A stretch of 64,000 nt of DNA from Clostridia bacterium (lineage in GTDB: Bacteria > Bacillota > Clostridia > UBA1381 > UBA9506). A program made the translations under genes and the position numbers. The notes beneath the pieces are model-generated. The model did not search any database. It worked only from the letters and a program-made list of their open reading frames with translations, and had not been told where the DNA came from. Numbering within the stretch: the first letter of the stretch is position 1; the number at the start of each line of letters is the position of its first letter. This document shows, piece by piece, positions 26,476-35,116 of the stretch. Location of the stretch: NCBI GenBank assembly GCA_017415145.1, contig JAFQJE010000007.1, positions 1 to 64,000 of the forward strand, written 5' to 3'.

Positions 26476-26709
26476 ATGAAAACTTTAAACATTTTACTTA
26501 ATTCTATGAACGACGTAAGAATATTTGTTAACATCGTTAACAAATATGAATTCGACGTTGATTTAACCTCAGGCAGATATGTGGTTGATGCTAAGTCAAT
26601 CTTAGGTATTTACAGCCTTGACCTTAGCAAGCCCATCGCAGTTAATATCCACGCTGATAATGCAGATGCAGATAAATTTGTTGACGAAATCAAGGAATTT
26701 ATTCAGTAA
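26476..26709 (+). CDS. HPr-like protein lacking the PTS histidine (Crh-like)
   Basis: This 77-residue HPr-fold protein keeps the regulatory serine segment (AKSILGIYSLDL, Ser41, equivalent to HPr Ser46). It has no GLHARPA motif: the region reads LNSMNDVRIFVN, and no histidine is near position 15. It therefore cannot carry PTS phosphate but could be phosphorylated by HPr kinase and act like Crh of B. subtilis in carbon catabolite control. AAAGGAGG precedes the ATG at 26476. It is a single-gene unit with its own promoter and terminator. The Crh-like role is inferred. Confidence 0.83.
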   Translation: MKTLNILLNSMNDVRIFVNIVNKYEFDVDLTSGRYVVDAKSILGIYSLDLSKPIAVNIHADNADADKFVDEIKEFIQ

Positions 26710-26722
26710 TCACGAAGAAAAC

Positions 26723-26757
26723 GGCGAGCACGAATTCCGTGCTCGCCTTTATTTTTT
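26723..26757 (+). terminator. Terminator after the HPr-like gene
   Basis: GGCGAGCACG pairs with CGTGCTCGCC around AATTC, followed by a T-rich tail. It lies between convergent genes and may also serve the minus-strand M23 gene. Confidence 0.87.
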
Positions 26758-27460
26758 ATTCTATATACTTATTTGGGTCTGTATACTTTCCATTTTTCTT
26801 AATTTCTAGGTGAACATGAGGGCTTGTATCGCTTTCTACTGCCGCTCCCCCACCTGCAGTACCTATCTTTTCTCCTTGTTTAACTGAGTCACCAACAGAA
26901 ACGTTAAGGCTTTCTAAATTAAATATGGTAGATACATATCCGTTGCCATGGTCAATGGTAACACTATTCTGATATAGTGCATTTTTTCCTGCAGATATTA
27001 CTTTGCCACTTGCCGGTGCTGTTACCTCATCGCCTTTTTTTGCTTCTATATCTATGCCGTTGTGAGTTTGCCAGATGCCTGTTGCTTCATTTTTTACAGG
27101 CTTTGAATCGGAGTATTGATTTGTTATTTTTCCCTGTACTGGCAAGTTGATTTTTAATTCCTCCTGAGAAAACATACCAACCGACTCCGCCTCCTCCTTT
27201 TGGGGTACTTCAAGAATTTCGGGTGGTTCTGCGGGAATAACCTCCGGCAATGGTTCTTCAACAGGAACAATTTCTGCAATCTGCACAGGCTCAATTTCTG
27301 TAACCTGTATTTGCTCTACCTCAGGCTCACCTGAAGAATTAAGCACAAAAGATAAAATACCCGCACAAAGTGCCGCCCCTAACACAGTTGCCACTATGTA
27401 TGAGCGCGAAAGCAGATTTTTTACTCCTTTTTGTTTTGTTTTTACATAAGCTTTTTTCAT
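26756..27460 (-). CDS. Membrane-anchored M23-family (LytM fold) protein, SpoIIQ-like
   Basis: This 234-residue protein has a short cytoplasmic N-terminus, one membrane span (~21-40), a proline/glutamate-rich linker (~45-95) and a C-terminal M23 domain. The zinc ligands are visible: His133 and Asp137 in HNGID, and His217 in HVHLEI. The position normally occupied by the second catalytic His (the YxHL motif) reads IFNLES, with Asn181, so hydrolysis is doubtful. A one-span anchor with a degenerate LytM domain fits SpoIIQ, the forespore protein of the engulfment channel. An ordinary cell-wall LytM protein remains possible. Confidence 0.68.
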   Translation of the reverse strand: MKKAYVKTKQKGVKNLLSRSYIVATVLGAALCAGILSFVLNSSGEPEVEQIQVTEIEPVQIAEIVPVEEPLPEVIPAEPPEILEVPQKEEAESVGMFSQEELKINLPVQGKITNQYSDSKPVKNEATGIWQTHNGIDIEAKKGDEVTAPASGKVISAGKNALYQNSVTIDHGNGYVSTIFNLESLNVSVGDSVKQGEKIGTAGGGAAVESDTSPHVHLEIKKNGKYTDPNKYIE

Positions 27461-27534
27461 TGTATCACACCTCTCGGTTGGTATTATGTGTAATTTTTGA
27501 AAGTTTCATACATAAATTAAACCGAGGTGAAACC

Positions 27535-28404
27535 ATGAATTCTTTTTTAATTACCACAAACAATCCCTATACATACGATATATTTTTATCTGATTTATCA
27601 AAACTTCTGATAAAATATCCCAATCTTCAAAAAGAAACAATCGGCTACTCTGTTCTGGGAAAACCCATATACGCTCTCAAACTAGGGAACAGTGGCAAAA
27701 AAATTTTAATTACTGCTGCACATCATGCCAAAGAGTGGATAACGTCGGCTCTTGTTATGTGCATTATAAACACTTTATTGGAAAACGGGAATTTTAGCCA
27801 CACATTTTACTTTATCCCTATGGTAAATCCCGACGGTGTAAATTTGTGTATTAAGGGATTAGCACAGGATTTACCTGTATATGTGAGGAAACGACTTATT
27901 ATGATAAACGGCAGCGAGGATTTTGTTGGCAAATGGCAGGCTAACATAAGAGGAATTGACTTAAACCACAACTACGATGCCTCATTTTCTAAGGGAAAGG
28001 CTCTACAACTGAAGGAGGGAATTTTTGCTCCTGCTCCTACAAAGTATTCAGGAGAATATCCTGAAAGCGAACCCGAAACTAAAGCAATCGTATCATTTAC
28101 AAAAAAAATCGCCCCGCAAATGGTTATTGCTTATCATTCACAAGGGGAGGAAATTTTTTATAAATATCAGGGAAAATGTGCACCTGATGCAGAAAAAATC
28201 GCTCAAAAATTAGCCAACGCTTCAGGCTATCAGCTGATTTTAGCAGATGGTCTTACCGACTGCACAGGATACAAAGACTGGGTTATCGAAAAATTCAACA
28301 TCCCTGCTTTTACCATTGAGGTTGGCAAAGGAGAAAACCCTCTGCCAATTACACAACTTGAAAAGATTTATAATGACAATATAAAGCTTATAAATGCATT
28401 ATAA
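27535..28404 (+). CDS. M14-family zinc carboxypeptidase / gamma-D-glutamyl endopeptidase
   Basis: This 289-residue protein has the M14 zinc motif HAKE (His64, Glu67), RGIDLNHNY in the substrate-binding segment, YHSQGEE with the third zinc His, and the catalytic Glu in FTIEVGKGENP. It resembles peptidoglycan stem-peptide endopeptidases such as B. subtilis YqgT, but has no LysM domains or signal peptide, suggesting a cytoplasmic role in wall recycling or action in the mother cell. The ATG at 27535 follows CGAGGTG; an upstream in-frame start at 27370 would run through the divergent gene. Confidence 0.82.
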   Translation: MNSFLITTNNPYTYDIFLSDLSKLLIKYPNLQKETIGYSVLGKPIYALKLGNSGKKILITAAHHAKEWITSALVMCIINTLLENGNFSHTFYFIPMVNPDGVNLCIKGLAQDLPVYVRKRLIMINGSEDFVGKWQANIRGIDLNHNYDASFSKGKALQLKEGIFAPAPTKYSGEYPESEPETKAIVSFTKKIAPQMVIAYHSQGEEIFYKYQGKCAPDAEKIAQKLANASGYQLILADGLTDCTGYKDWVIEKFNIPAFTIEVGKGENPLPITQLEKIYNDNIKLINAL

Positions 28405-28434
28405 AAAGAGCTTACTACTGTAAGCTCTTTTTTT
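28404..28434. terminator. Bidirectional terminator between M14 and PAP2 genes
   Basis: GAGCTTAC pairs with GTAAGCTC around TACT (28408-28427), flanked by A5 and T8 runs. Confidence 0.85.
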
Positions 28435-28936
28435 TAAAGAATATAAAATATATTACTATTGAAATAATTGCCGCCAATACAATGCCTCCCAAAATGTCAC
28501 TGGGAAAATGCACATAAAGATAAAGTCTTGAAAAAGCTATCAGCACTGCCAGCGGAATTGCCACATACCCGAACCTTTTGTCCGTCATTGTAAGGATAAA
28601 TGCTCCGACAAATGATGACAACGTGTGTCCCGACGGAAAGGAAAAATCACGTGGTGCTGTAATTAAAAGTTCAATGCTTTCAACCAAGTCAAAAGGGCGA
28701 GTTCTTGCAATCAAAGGTTTAAGCGTCAGGTTACCCAACAAAAGTCCTATGATTAAGCCTGACGCAAGTGCTATGCCGCCTTTTCGGTATTTTGGAATTG
28801 CAATAAGCACAACAGCAGAAATTATCCATATTAAGCCGCCGTTTCCAAGCGACGTGATGGCAGGCATCAAAAAATCAAATGCCGGATTTTTTATATATTC
28901 TTTTATAAAGTCTAAAATCAAAAAGTCAATGTTCAT
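28415..28936 (-). CDS. PAP2-family membrane phosphatase
   Basis: This 173-residue membrane protein has the three PAP2 motifs: KPLIARTRPF, SFPSGHTLSSF and SRLYLYVHFPSDILGG, with the two catalytic histidines. It probably dephosphorylates a lipid pyrophosphate such as undecaprenyl pyrophosphate, overlapping with uppP at 3963. It lies 2 bp downstream of the COG2426 gene, so the two are co-transcribed. Confidence 0.88.
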   Translation of the reverse strand: MNIDFLILDFIKEYIKNPAFDFLMPAITSLGNGGLIWIISAVVLIAIPKYRKGGIALASGLIIGLLLGNLTLKPLIARTRPFDLVESIELLITAPRDFSFPSGHTLSSFVGAFILTMTDKRFGYVAIPLAVLIAFSRLYLYVHFPSDILGGIVLAAIISIVIYFIFFKKKSLQ

Positions 28937-28938
28937 AA

Positions 28939-29421
28939 TTAAAATACCAAAAACGCCGCAACGCCATAGGTCACAATTGACACAATAACCGCAGCCGCGA
29001 TAACTCCCGCAAATATAGCAGGCAGAGCTGTTTTAAATCTTAACTCCATCACAGCCGCAACTAGTGCACCTGTCCATGCACCTGTGCCGGGCAAGGGAAT
29101 CGCAACTAAAATAAACAATCCCCAAAAACCATACTTTGTAACCTTATCTCTGTGCTTGTTTGCCTTCTCTTCCATTTTGTCCACAATACGTGCAAATGTA
29201 CTGTTTACCTTACGCATCCATTTAAAAATCTGTCTTATAAACAATATTATGAAAGGAACAGGTATCATATTGCCGATAACCGAAACCGCAATAGCTACCC
29301 ACAGGGGCAAATCCAACCCCACTCCTATAGGAATAGCTCCTCTTAACTCTACAACAGGAACCATCGACCAAAAGAGCGTAATTATTATCTTTCCAATAAA
29401 ACTATTTTGTAAAAAGTCCAT
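28939..29421 (-). CDS. COG2426 small multidrug-export-like membrane protein
   Basis: This 160-residue polytopic protein has the COG2426 hallmarks: SMVPVVELRGAIPIGV near the N-terminus and PLPGTGAWTGAL in the middle. The family name (putative small multidrug export) is not well supported experimentally; a transport or flippase function is possible. AGGAGAG precedes the ATG. Confidence 0.82.
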   Translation of the reverse strand: MDFLQNSFIGKIIITLFWSMVPVVELRGAIPIGVGLDLPLWVAIAVSVIGNMIPVPFIILFIRQIFKWMRKVNSTFARIVDKMEEKANKHRDKVTKYGFWGLFILVAIPLPGTGAWTGALVAAVMELRFKTALPAIFAGVIAAAVIVSIVTYGVAAFLVF

Positions 29422-29495
29422 CTTTCTCTCCTTGAGTTTCTTTATTAAATTGTATCACATGTAATTTTTTAATTCAATAATTTTTGCAAAAAACC

Positions 29496-29524
29496 TTGTA
29501 AAATATAAACATATATTATAAAAT
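29496..29524 (+). promoter_or_regulatory. Promoter of nnr-gerS-alr
   Basis: TTGTAA (29496-29501), a 17-bp spacer and TAAAAT (29519-29524) end 29 bp before the nnr ATG. Confidence 0.6.
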
Positions 29525-29553
29525 ATAAGCATGATGCAACAAGGAGGGTGTAA

Positions 29554-31035
29554 ATGAAAGCCATAACCGTAGAAACAATGAAATTTCTCGAAAGCAAAGC
29601 TATAAATGAATACGGTATTCCCTCTGTTGTACTTATGGAAAATGCAGCGTCAGGTTTTGTTCGTGCACTAAACCTTGAGTACGGAAATACTGCAGACAAA
29701 AAAGTCTGTGTTCTTTGTGGCAAGGGTAACAACGGCGGTGATGGTTATGCTATTGCACGACTCCTTCACTTTGGCGGTGCAAAAGTGTCTGTCATTTCTG
29801 TTTTTGATACTCCCCTTTTGTCAGGCGATGCAAAAACAAATGCCAACGCTTTAAAAAATATGGGCGTTACATTCATTAATAATTTAAATGGTGAATATGA
29901 TATAATAATTGACGCAATATTCGGTACAGGTTTTCATGGAGAAGTAAAATCTCCCGTAAAGGAATTAATAGAAGAAGTAAATAACTCAAATTCCTATATA
30001 GCATCAGTAGACGTGCCCAGCGGAGTTTCTTTAACGGAGGCTACCTGTGATTGCTTTATAAAGTGTGATTTGTGTGTAACCTTCGGCTATGCAAAGGTTG
30101 CACAATTTACAGGAGCGGCACAAAGCTCTTTTAAAAAGCTGATTGTCGCTCCAATATCAATTCCCGAACCTGATGAATACAGTATGCTGATTTGCGAAAA
30201 ATGCTTTTCACTATTGCCCCGGCGCAATGCTATTTCACACAAAGGAACATTTGGGAAAGTTTTGGCATATGTGGGTTCTTACGGCATGGCAGGAGCCGCA
30301 GTCCTTTCAGGAAGTGCCGCGCTAAAAAGCGGAGCAGGTATGTTGACCTTAGCTGTTCCTGATGATATAATTCCCACAATTGTTCATGAATTTCCTTCCG
30401 CTATGACGTTGCCTTTAAATAATAGTACAGACATTTCACATAAGGCGATTGAAATGGATGCGTTATTGATTGGCTGCGGTCTGGGAACTAGTGACACAGC
30501 AAAGGAAAATCTGATTAAACTTATAAACTGCCAAATGCCCACAGTAATTGACGCAGACGGACTGAACCTTTTGTGTGAAAATGTTGCTTTAATAAAAGAT
30601 AAAAACGTAGTGCTTACACCTCATGTGGCAGAGTTTTCAAGGCTCTGCGGTGTAAGCATCGCCGAAATAAAGAAAAATCCCATAAAGCATATCATGGATT
30701 TTTGCACCCAGTACGGTGTGTGCATAGTTCTAAAAGACGCAGTTACATTAATTTGCGATAAATCAAAAAAGCTTGCCGTGTGCCATGCACCCAATTCCGG
30801 AATGGCTACTGCAGGCTCAGGTGATGTATTGGCAGGCATCATTACGTCTATACTCGCTCAAGGGTTAAATACATTTGATGCCGCCTGTGCAGGAGTTTAT
30901 GCTCATGCTGCAGCAGGCTTAATTGCAAAAGAACGTCTGGGCGAGGCAGGAATGACCTCTTTAGATATTTTAAGCTCTGTACCAAAAGCGTTTATGTCGC
31001 CTTTTGACATTACGCCTCATATAAAGGAGTTGTAA
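29554..31035 (+). CDS. nnr: Bifunctional NAD(P)H-hydrate repair enzyme (epimerase/dehydratase)
   Basis: This 493-residue fusion repairs damaged nicotinamide cofactors. The N-terminal YjeF epimerase domain (~1-205) shows GKGNNGGDGYAIARLL and DAIFGTGFHG. The C-terminal ADP-dependent dehydratase domain (~220-490) shows KSGAGMLTLAVP, VIDADGLN, VLTPHVAEFSRL and the ribokinase-like GSGDVLAGI. GGAGGG precedes the ATG. It is the first gene of a run with the GerS-like lipoprotein and alr. Confidence 0.94.
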   Translation: MKAITVETMKFLESKAINEYGIPSVVLMENAASGFVRALNLEYGNTADKKVCVLCGKGNNGGDGYAIARLLHFGGAKVSVISVFDTPLLSGDAKTNANALKNMGVTFINNLNGEYDIIIDAIFGTGFHGEVKSPVKELIEEVNNSNSYIASVDVPSGVSLTEATCDCFIKCDLCVTFGYAKVAQFTGAAQSSFKKLIVAPISIPEPDEYSMLICEKCFSLLPRRNAISHKGTFGKVLAYVGSYGMAGAAVLSGSAALKSGAGMLTLAVPDDIIPTIVHEFPSAMTLPLNNSTDISHKAIEMDALLIGCGLGTSDTAKENLIKLINCQMPTVIDADGLNLLCENVALIKDKNVVLTPHVAEFSRLCGVSIAEIKKNPIKHIMDFCTQYGVCIVLKDAVTLICDKSKKLAVCHAPNSGMATAGSGDVLAGIITSILAQGLNTFDAACAGVYAHAAAGLIAKERLGEAGMTSLDILSSVPKAFMSPFDITPHIKEL

Positions 31036-31041
31036 AATTTA

Positions 31042-31671
31042 ATGTGTAAGAAATTAACACTGATTTTTCTTACACTAATGATTAGCCTGTCGGTAACAGC
31101 TTGCAATGGTTTTTCCGACAGCGATATGGACATCTACGAAAAAATTCACAAAAAATACAACAAGATGGAGAGCTACACGGCTGATCTTGATTTGACGGTT
31201 TTTTCAAATAAAACCGAAAATCGTTATTTTCTGAGTCAGAAAACAAAAGACCCCGACAAATTCTATGCAAGAGTTACAGATGACAAAGGCACATTCAGTG
31301 TTACTACTGTGGTAAACAATGGTACTACAAAGGTGGCGGCAGAGGGGTCTGAGTATTCAATGACAGTTCCCTGCGAGGATTATTTAGGTCTGCTTTTTGT
31401 AAACACTTTTTTGAGGATGTATTTTTCTTCAGAAGATACATCACTTACAGTAGATAAGGCACTTTCTAAAAGCGACAAAACTGTTATGGAGGTAAGTGTC
31501 GAAAATCCTGACCTTAACCTTTCCCGTATAGTTCTTACCTTTGACAACAAGACTCTTCTGCCCTATGCTGCAACTATATATAACCGCCAGGGCAAAGCAG
31601 TAGCAAAAGGAAAATACGAAAACTTTATATTCAATGATAAAATAGACGAGTCGGTGTTTTCACTTGACTAA
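31042..31671 (+). CDS. GerS-like germination lipoprotein (LolA-type fold)
   Basis: This 209-residue lipoprotein has a hydrophobic signal and lipobox SVTAC (Cys21). The mature part (IYEKIHKKYNKMESYTADLDLTV, then repeated beta-strand segments) fits the LolA-like outer-membrane-lipoprotein-sorting superfamily, which in clostridia includes GerS. In C. difficile gerS is followed by an alanine racemase gene and is needed for cortex hydrolysis during spore germination; here alr starts 14 bp downstream. The GerS assignment therefore rests on fold-level resemblance plus synteny. It starts 6 bp after nnr, with AAAGGAG inside the nnr end. Confidence 0.72.
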   Translation: MCKKLTLIFLTLMISLSVTACNGFSDSDMDIYEKIHKKYNKMESYTADLDLTVFSNKTENRYFLSQKTKDPDKFYARVTDDKGTFSVTTVVNNGTTKVAAEGSEYSMTVPCEDYLGLLFVNTFLRMYFSSEDTSLTVDKALSKSDKTVMEVSVENPDLNLSRIVLTFDNKTLLPYAATIYNRQGKAVAKGKYENFIFNDKIDESVFSLD

Positions 31672-31685
31672 TCAGGAGATGTACT

Positions 31686-32849
31686 ATGGACAATTACAAA
31701 TCACGTGCCTGGGCAGAAATTGATTTAGATGCCATCGCACACAACGTAAAAAGCATAAAAAATCTGGTAGGAGATGCCACAAAAATTTTGTGCGTCGTTA
31801 AAGCTAACGCCTACGGACACGGTTTCTTTGAAACAGCAAAAACAATGACCGAAAATGGTGCAGACATTTTAGGTGTGGCCACCTTTGAAGAAGCAAAACA
31901 GCTACGTCTTTCAGGCTTTATGCAACCAATTTTAGTATTGGGAAGCGTACATACCTCTTTGGCTGCTGACATGGTAAGATATAACATTTCTGCCACCATC
32001 ACAGATGAAATTTTGGCACGCACAATGTCAAAGGCTGCAATTCAACAGAATAAACAGGCAAAGTTTCACATAAAATTAGATACCGGTATGTCCCGACTGG
32101 GATTTTCCTGCGATGAGGAAGGAATCAGAAAAATCAAAGAAATCTGTGCCCTTCCCAACATATGCCTTGAAGGACTTTTCTCACATCTGTCCTGTGCAGA
32201 TGAACGTGACCGTGCAATGACAGATGCCCAGTTTGAAAAATTTATATATGTTAAAAACATTTTAGAAAAAGAAAACATTACGTTTTTGTATAAACACATC
32301 TGTAACAGTGCAGGTACTATAGAGTACCCTGAATATCATATGGATATGGTGCGTCCGGGTATTATCATTTACGGTCTTTACCCTGACGGAAACATAAATC
32401 GTAAAAAACTCAATCTCATACCTGCAATGACAGTAAAGGCACGAATTACACGAATAGAAGAAATTCCTGAAAACACTCCTGTAAGTTATGGTGCAACGTA
32501 CAAAACAACAAAGAAATCAAAGCTTGCAACAGTTCCTATCGGCTATGCAGACGGATATTTAAGATGTCTTTCAGGAACTGCAGTTATGACAGTTGGCGGT
32601 GTAAAAGTTCCTGTTGTGGGAAGAATTTGTATGGACCAATGTATGATAGACGTTTCCTCTGTCAATAATATTAGTGTCGGCGACGAAGTTATAGTATTCG
32701 GAAACGGAGGAGATAATTCACCTACAGTAGAAACATTGGCAAAAAATGCAGGTACTGTGCCTCACGAAATTTTATCCCTGACAGGAAACAGAACCCCAAG
32801 AGTTTTTATAAAAGACAAAGAAATCATAGACGTACTTACCTATTTATAA
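31686..32849 (+). CDS. alr: Alanine racemase
   Basis: This 387-residue PLP enzyme makes D-alanine for peptidoglycan. The PLP lysine is Lys39 in VVKANAYGHG. RPGIIIYGLYP and the second catalytic tyrosine segment SYGATYKT are present. AGGAG precedes the ATG. It is followed by ndoAI-ndoA, the same order as alrA-ndoAI-ndoA in B. subtilis, though a separate promoter precedes ndoAI here. Confidence 0.96.
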   Translation: MDNYKSRAWAEIDLDAIAHNVKSIKNLVGDATKILCVVKANAYGHGFFETAKTMTENGADILGVATFEEAKQLRLSGFMQPILVLGSVHTSLAADMVRYNISATITDEILARTMSKAAIQQNKQAKFHIKLDTGMSRLGFSCDEEGIRKIKEICALPNICLEGLFSHLSCADERDRAMTDAQFEKFIYVKNILEKENITFLYKHICNSAGTIEYPEYHMDMVRPGIIIYGLYPDGNINRKKLNLIPAMTVKARITRIEEIPENTPVSYGATYKTTKKSKLATVPIGYADGYLRCLSGTAVMTVGGVKVPVVGRICMDQCMIDVSSVNNISVGDEVIVFGNGGDNSPTVETLAKNAGTVPHEILSLTGNRTPRVFIKDKEIIDVLTYL

Positions 32850-32866
32850 TTGTTAATATTTGTTCG

Positions 32867-32895
32867 TTGACCATTGACGAAAACTAATGTATAAT
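32867..32895 (+). promoter_or_regulatory. Promoter of ndoAI-ndoA
   Basis: TTGACC (32867-32872), a 17-bp spacer and TATAAT (32890-32895) lie just after alr. The ~90-nt leader contains small hairpins (GGCGAAAGCC, GGGTATTTACCC). Confidence 0.72.
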
Positions 32896-32984
32896 TATTA
32901 TTGTGGCGAAAGCCTAAGACATTAAAATTCTCTCGCAAGGGTATTTACCCTCAGCAGAACGAAAACGATTGGGGGCGCAACGAT

Positions 32985-33260
32985 TTGTCTCAACTAAAAA
33001 AAGTTCTGATAACTGTTCCCGATTCACTCCTGCAGGCAGTAGACCAGGCTGCTAAAGGAGATAAGGTAAACCGTAGCGAATTTGTGCGTGAGGCTATGAA
33101 ACTATACCTGCATGAAAAGAAAAAGCGGACTAATTCCGAAAAAATGAAGAAGGGTTATCAGGAAATGGCAGAGTTAAATCTTAACCTTGCCGAAACGTTT
33201 TTTGCAGCAGAGGAAGAGGCATTCTCTTCTTATGAGGAAAAACTTGCGGAGTGTGAATAA
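32985..33260 (+). CDS. ndoAI: Antitoxin EndoAI (ribbon-helix-helix)
   Basis: This 91-residue antitoxin has an N-terminal ribbon-helix-helix DNA-binding motif ([19 protein letters not shown], then [14 protein letters not shown]) and an acidic C-terminus that would wrap and inhibit the MazF-type toxin. The start is TTG at 32985 with GGGGGCG at 32970-32976; the longer in-frame start at 32901 lacks a ribosome-binding site. It lies two bases before ndoA. Autorepression by the pair is expected from the family. Confidence 0.87.
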   Translation: MSQLKKVLITVPDSLLQAVDQAAKGDKVNRSEFVREAMKLYLHEKKKRTNSEKMKKGYQEMAELNLNLAETFFAAEEEAFSSYEEKLAECE

Positions 33261-33262
33261 AT

Positions 33263-33610
33263 GTGGTTGTAAAAAGAGGAGATATTTTTTACGCTGATTT
33301 AAGTCCTGTAATAGGCTCCGAGCAAGGCGGCACACGACCTGTGTTGGTCGTACAGAATGACGTGGGAAACAAATTCTCCCCCACTGTTATCATTGCCGCC
33401 ATCACCTCGCAGATTAACAAAGCTAAGCTGCCTACTCATATAGAAATAAACGCTCACGAGGTGGGACTCTTAAAGGATTCTGTTATTTTATTAGAGCAGG
33501 TCCGTACCATCGACAAAAAGCGTTTGCGTGAAAAAATAGGCAGACTCGATGACGAGCAGTTGGCTTCCGTTGACGAAGCTTTAGGAATAAGCTTTGGTAT
33601 TACAGAATAA
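33263..33610 (+). CDS. ndoA: mRNA interferase EndoA (MazF family)
   Basis: This 115-residue sequence-specific endoribonuclease cleaves mRNA when the antitoxin is degraded (UACAU in B. subtilis EndoA). The signature [29 protein letters not shown] and [13 protein letters not shown] match EndoA closely. The start is GTG at 33263; an ATG two bases earlier is out of frame. Confidence 0.94.
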   Translation: MVVKRGDIFYADLSPVIGSEQGGTRPVLVVQNDVGNKFSPTVIIAAITSQINKAKLPTHIEINAHEVGLLKDSVILLEQVRTIDKKRLREKIGRLDDEQLASVDEALGISFGITE

Positions 33611-33624
33611 ATCATATAGGTCGG

Positions 33625-33654
33625 AAAAAGCAGTGGTTTGACCACTGCTTTTTT
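33625..33654 (+). terminator. Terminator of ndoAI-ndoA
   Basis: GCAGTGGT pairs with ACCACTGC around TTG, flanked by A5 and T6. Confidence 0.9.
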
Positions 33655-33692
33655 AATTGATACGTCGAATGCTGTATTTCATGTTGCAATAA

Positions 33693-33880
33693 GGCTGAGG
33701 AAAAATTGTTCAGAATGCACGAACGGAACTTAAGGGATACCCGAAGGCGTACATAAGTACGCCGAGCGGCGACGTTCGTGTGTAATCAAAATCATTAATT
33801 CAAAAAGCACACGGCAACGCCGTGTGCTTTCGTTTAATAATATAACTTGATTTTGATGGTCTGGACTATTTTTACCAGCC
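33693..33880 (-). repeat. Structured dispersed element, copy 4 (after lysC)
   Basis: On the minus strand this begins 3 nt after the lysC stop. P1 is GGCTG 33880-33876 / CAGCC 33697-33693. P2 is ATCAAAATCA 33857-33848 / TGATTTTGAT 33794-33785 and encloses a terminator hairpin (GCACACGGC / GCCGTGTGC, 33807-33827, then T5). P3 is CACGAACG 33780-33773 / CGTTCGTG 33725-33718 and encloses the invariant GGCGTAC-ttat-GTACGCC (33763-33746). P2 and P3 differ in sequence from the other copies but still pair. Confidence 0.83.
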
Positions 33881-33883
33881 GAC

Positions 33884-35092
33884 TTATACCAATTCAAATT
33901 TGTCCTGAATAGCACGAACCGCCAAATTCTCTAAGCCCTCGTCAATCAAAACTGAAACCTTGATTTCTGATGTAGCAATCATATGGATATTGATGCTTGC
34001 ATCATATAAAGCCTCAAACATTTTAGCTGCAACGCCGGGGTTTGTAACCATACCTGCACCAACGATAGAAACCTTTGATACTTCTGTTGTGTAGCTTAAT
34101 TCACCGTAGCCGATAACGTCCTTGTTATTCTCTATAATATCAAGTGCTTCCTGTAGTTTTCCTTCATTTACGGTAAAGCTGATGTCCTTTGTGTTTTCTC
34201 TGCCGATTGACTGCAAAATAATATCTACGTTGATATTATGCTTTGCCAGAAGCGAGAAGATTCTGAATGCCTTACCGGGTGTATCTTCAATATGGCAAAT
34301 TGAAATTCTTGCCACGTCGTTGTCCTTTGCTATACCTCTTACCATCATTGATTCCACAGTTGTTACCTCCTTAACAATTGTGCCCTCAGCACCTGTAATG
34401 CTTGAACGAACACAAAGGTTTACGTTATATTTTTTAGCTAATTCTACTGAACGGTTGTGCAATACGTTTGCACCTAAGCTTGCAAGCTCCAACATTTCAT
34501 CATAAGAAATCTCGTCAAGCTTCTTAGCATTCGGTGCGATTCTCGGGTCTGTTGTGTAAACGCCGTCAACGTCTGTGTAAATTTCACATAAATCTGCATG
34601 GCACGCAGCAGCTAAAGCTACTGCTGATGTGTCAGAACCGCCACGGCCTAAAGTTGTCATATCGTCATATTTGTTGATACCCTGGAAACCTGTAACAATT
34701 ACAATGTTTTTCTTGTCAAGCTCAGCTAAAATTCTTTCAGGATTAATTTTTTTGATTCTGCTGTTTGAGTAGGTAGAGTTTGTCATCATACCTGCCTGCC
34801 AACCTGTTAAAGAAATTGCAGGATAACCCATCTCAGCTATTGTCATCGCCAAGAGCGATGCTGAAATCTGCTCACCTGTGGTGAGTAACATATCCATTTC
34901 TCTCTTAGAAGGATTTTTGCTGATCTCTTTTGCTTTTTCAATTAAATCATCGGTTGTGTCGCCCTGTGCACTAACAACTACTATAACATTATTTCCTGCT
35001 TTGTAGGTGTTTGTTATAATGCCCGCAACACGTCTTAAGCACTCTGCGTCTTTTACAGAAGAGCCACCGAATTTCTGTACTACTAAACCCAC
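33884..35092 (-). CDS. lysC: Aspartate kinase
   Basis: This 402-residue enzyme phosphorylates aspartate, the first step to lysine, threonine, methionine and diaminopimelate. VQKFGGSSVKDAECL opens the catalytic domain (~1-240, with TLGRGGSDTSAVALA). Two ACT domains at the C-terminus (~260-402) are the usual feedback sites. It is the last gene of a hom-thrB-lysC operon, so threonine is a likely effector. Confidence 0.95.
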   Translation of the reverse strand: MGLVVQKFGGSSVKDAECLRRVAGIITNTYKAGNNVIVVVSAQGDTTDDLIEKAKEISKNPSKREMDMLLTTGEQISASLLAMTIAEMGYPAISLTGWQAGMMTNSTYSNSRIKKINPERILAELDKKNIVIVTGFQGINKYDDMTTLGRGGSDTSAVALAAACHADLCEIYTDVDGVYTTDPRIAPNAKKLDEISYDEMLELASLGANVLHNRSVELAKKYNVNLCVRSSITGAEGTIVKEVTTVESMMVRGIAKDNDVARISICHIEDTPGKAFRIFSLLAKHNINVDIILQSIGRENTKDISFTVNEGKLQEALDIIENNKDVIGYGELSYTTEVSKVSIVGAGMVTNPGVAAKMFEALYDASINIHMIATSEIKVSVLIDEGLENLAVRAIQDKFELV

Positions 35093-35116
35093 TTGTATAT
35101 ACCTCCTTAGTGCCGA

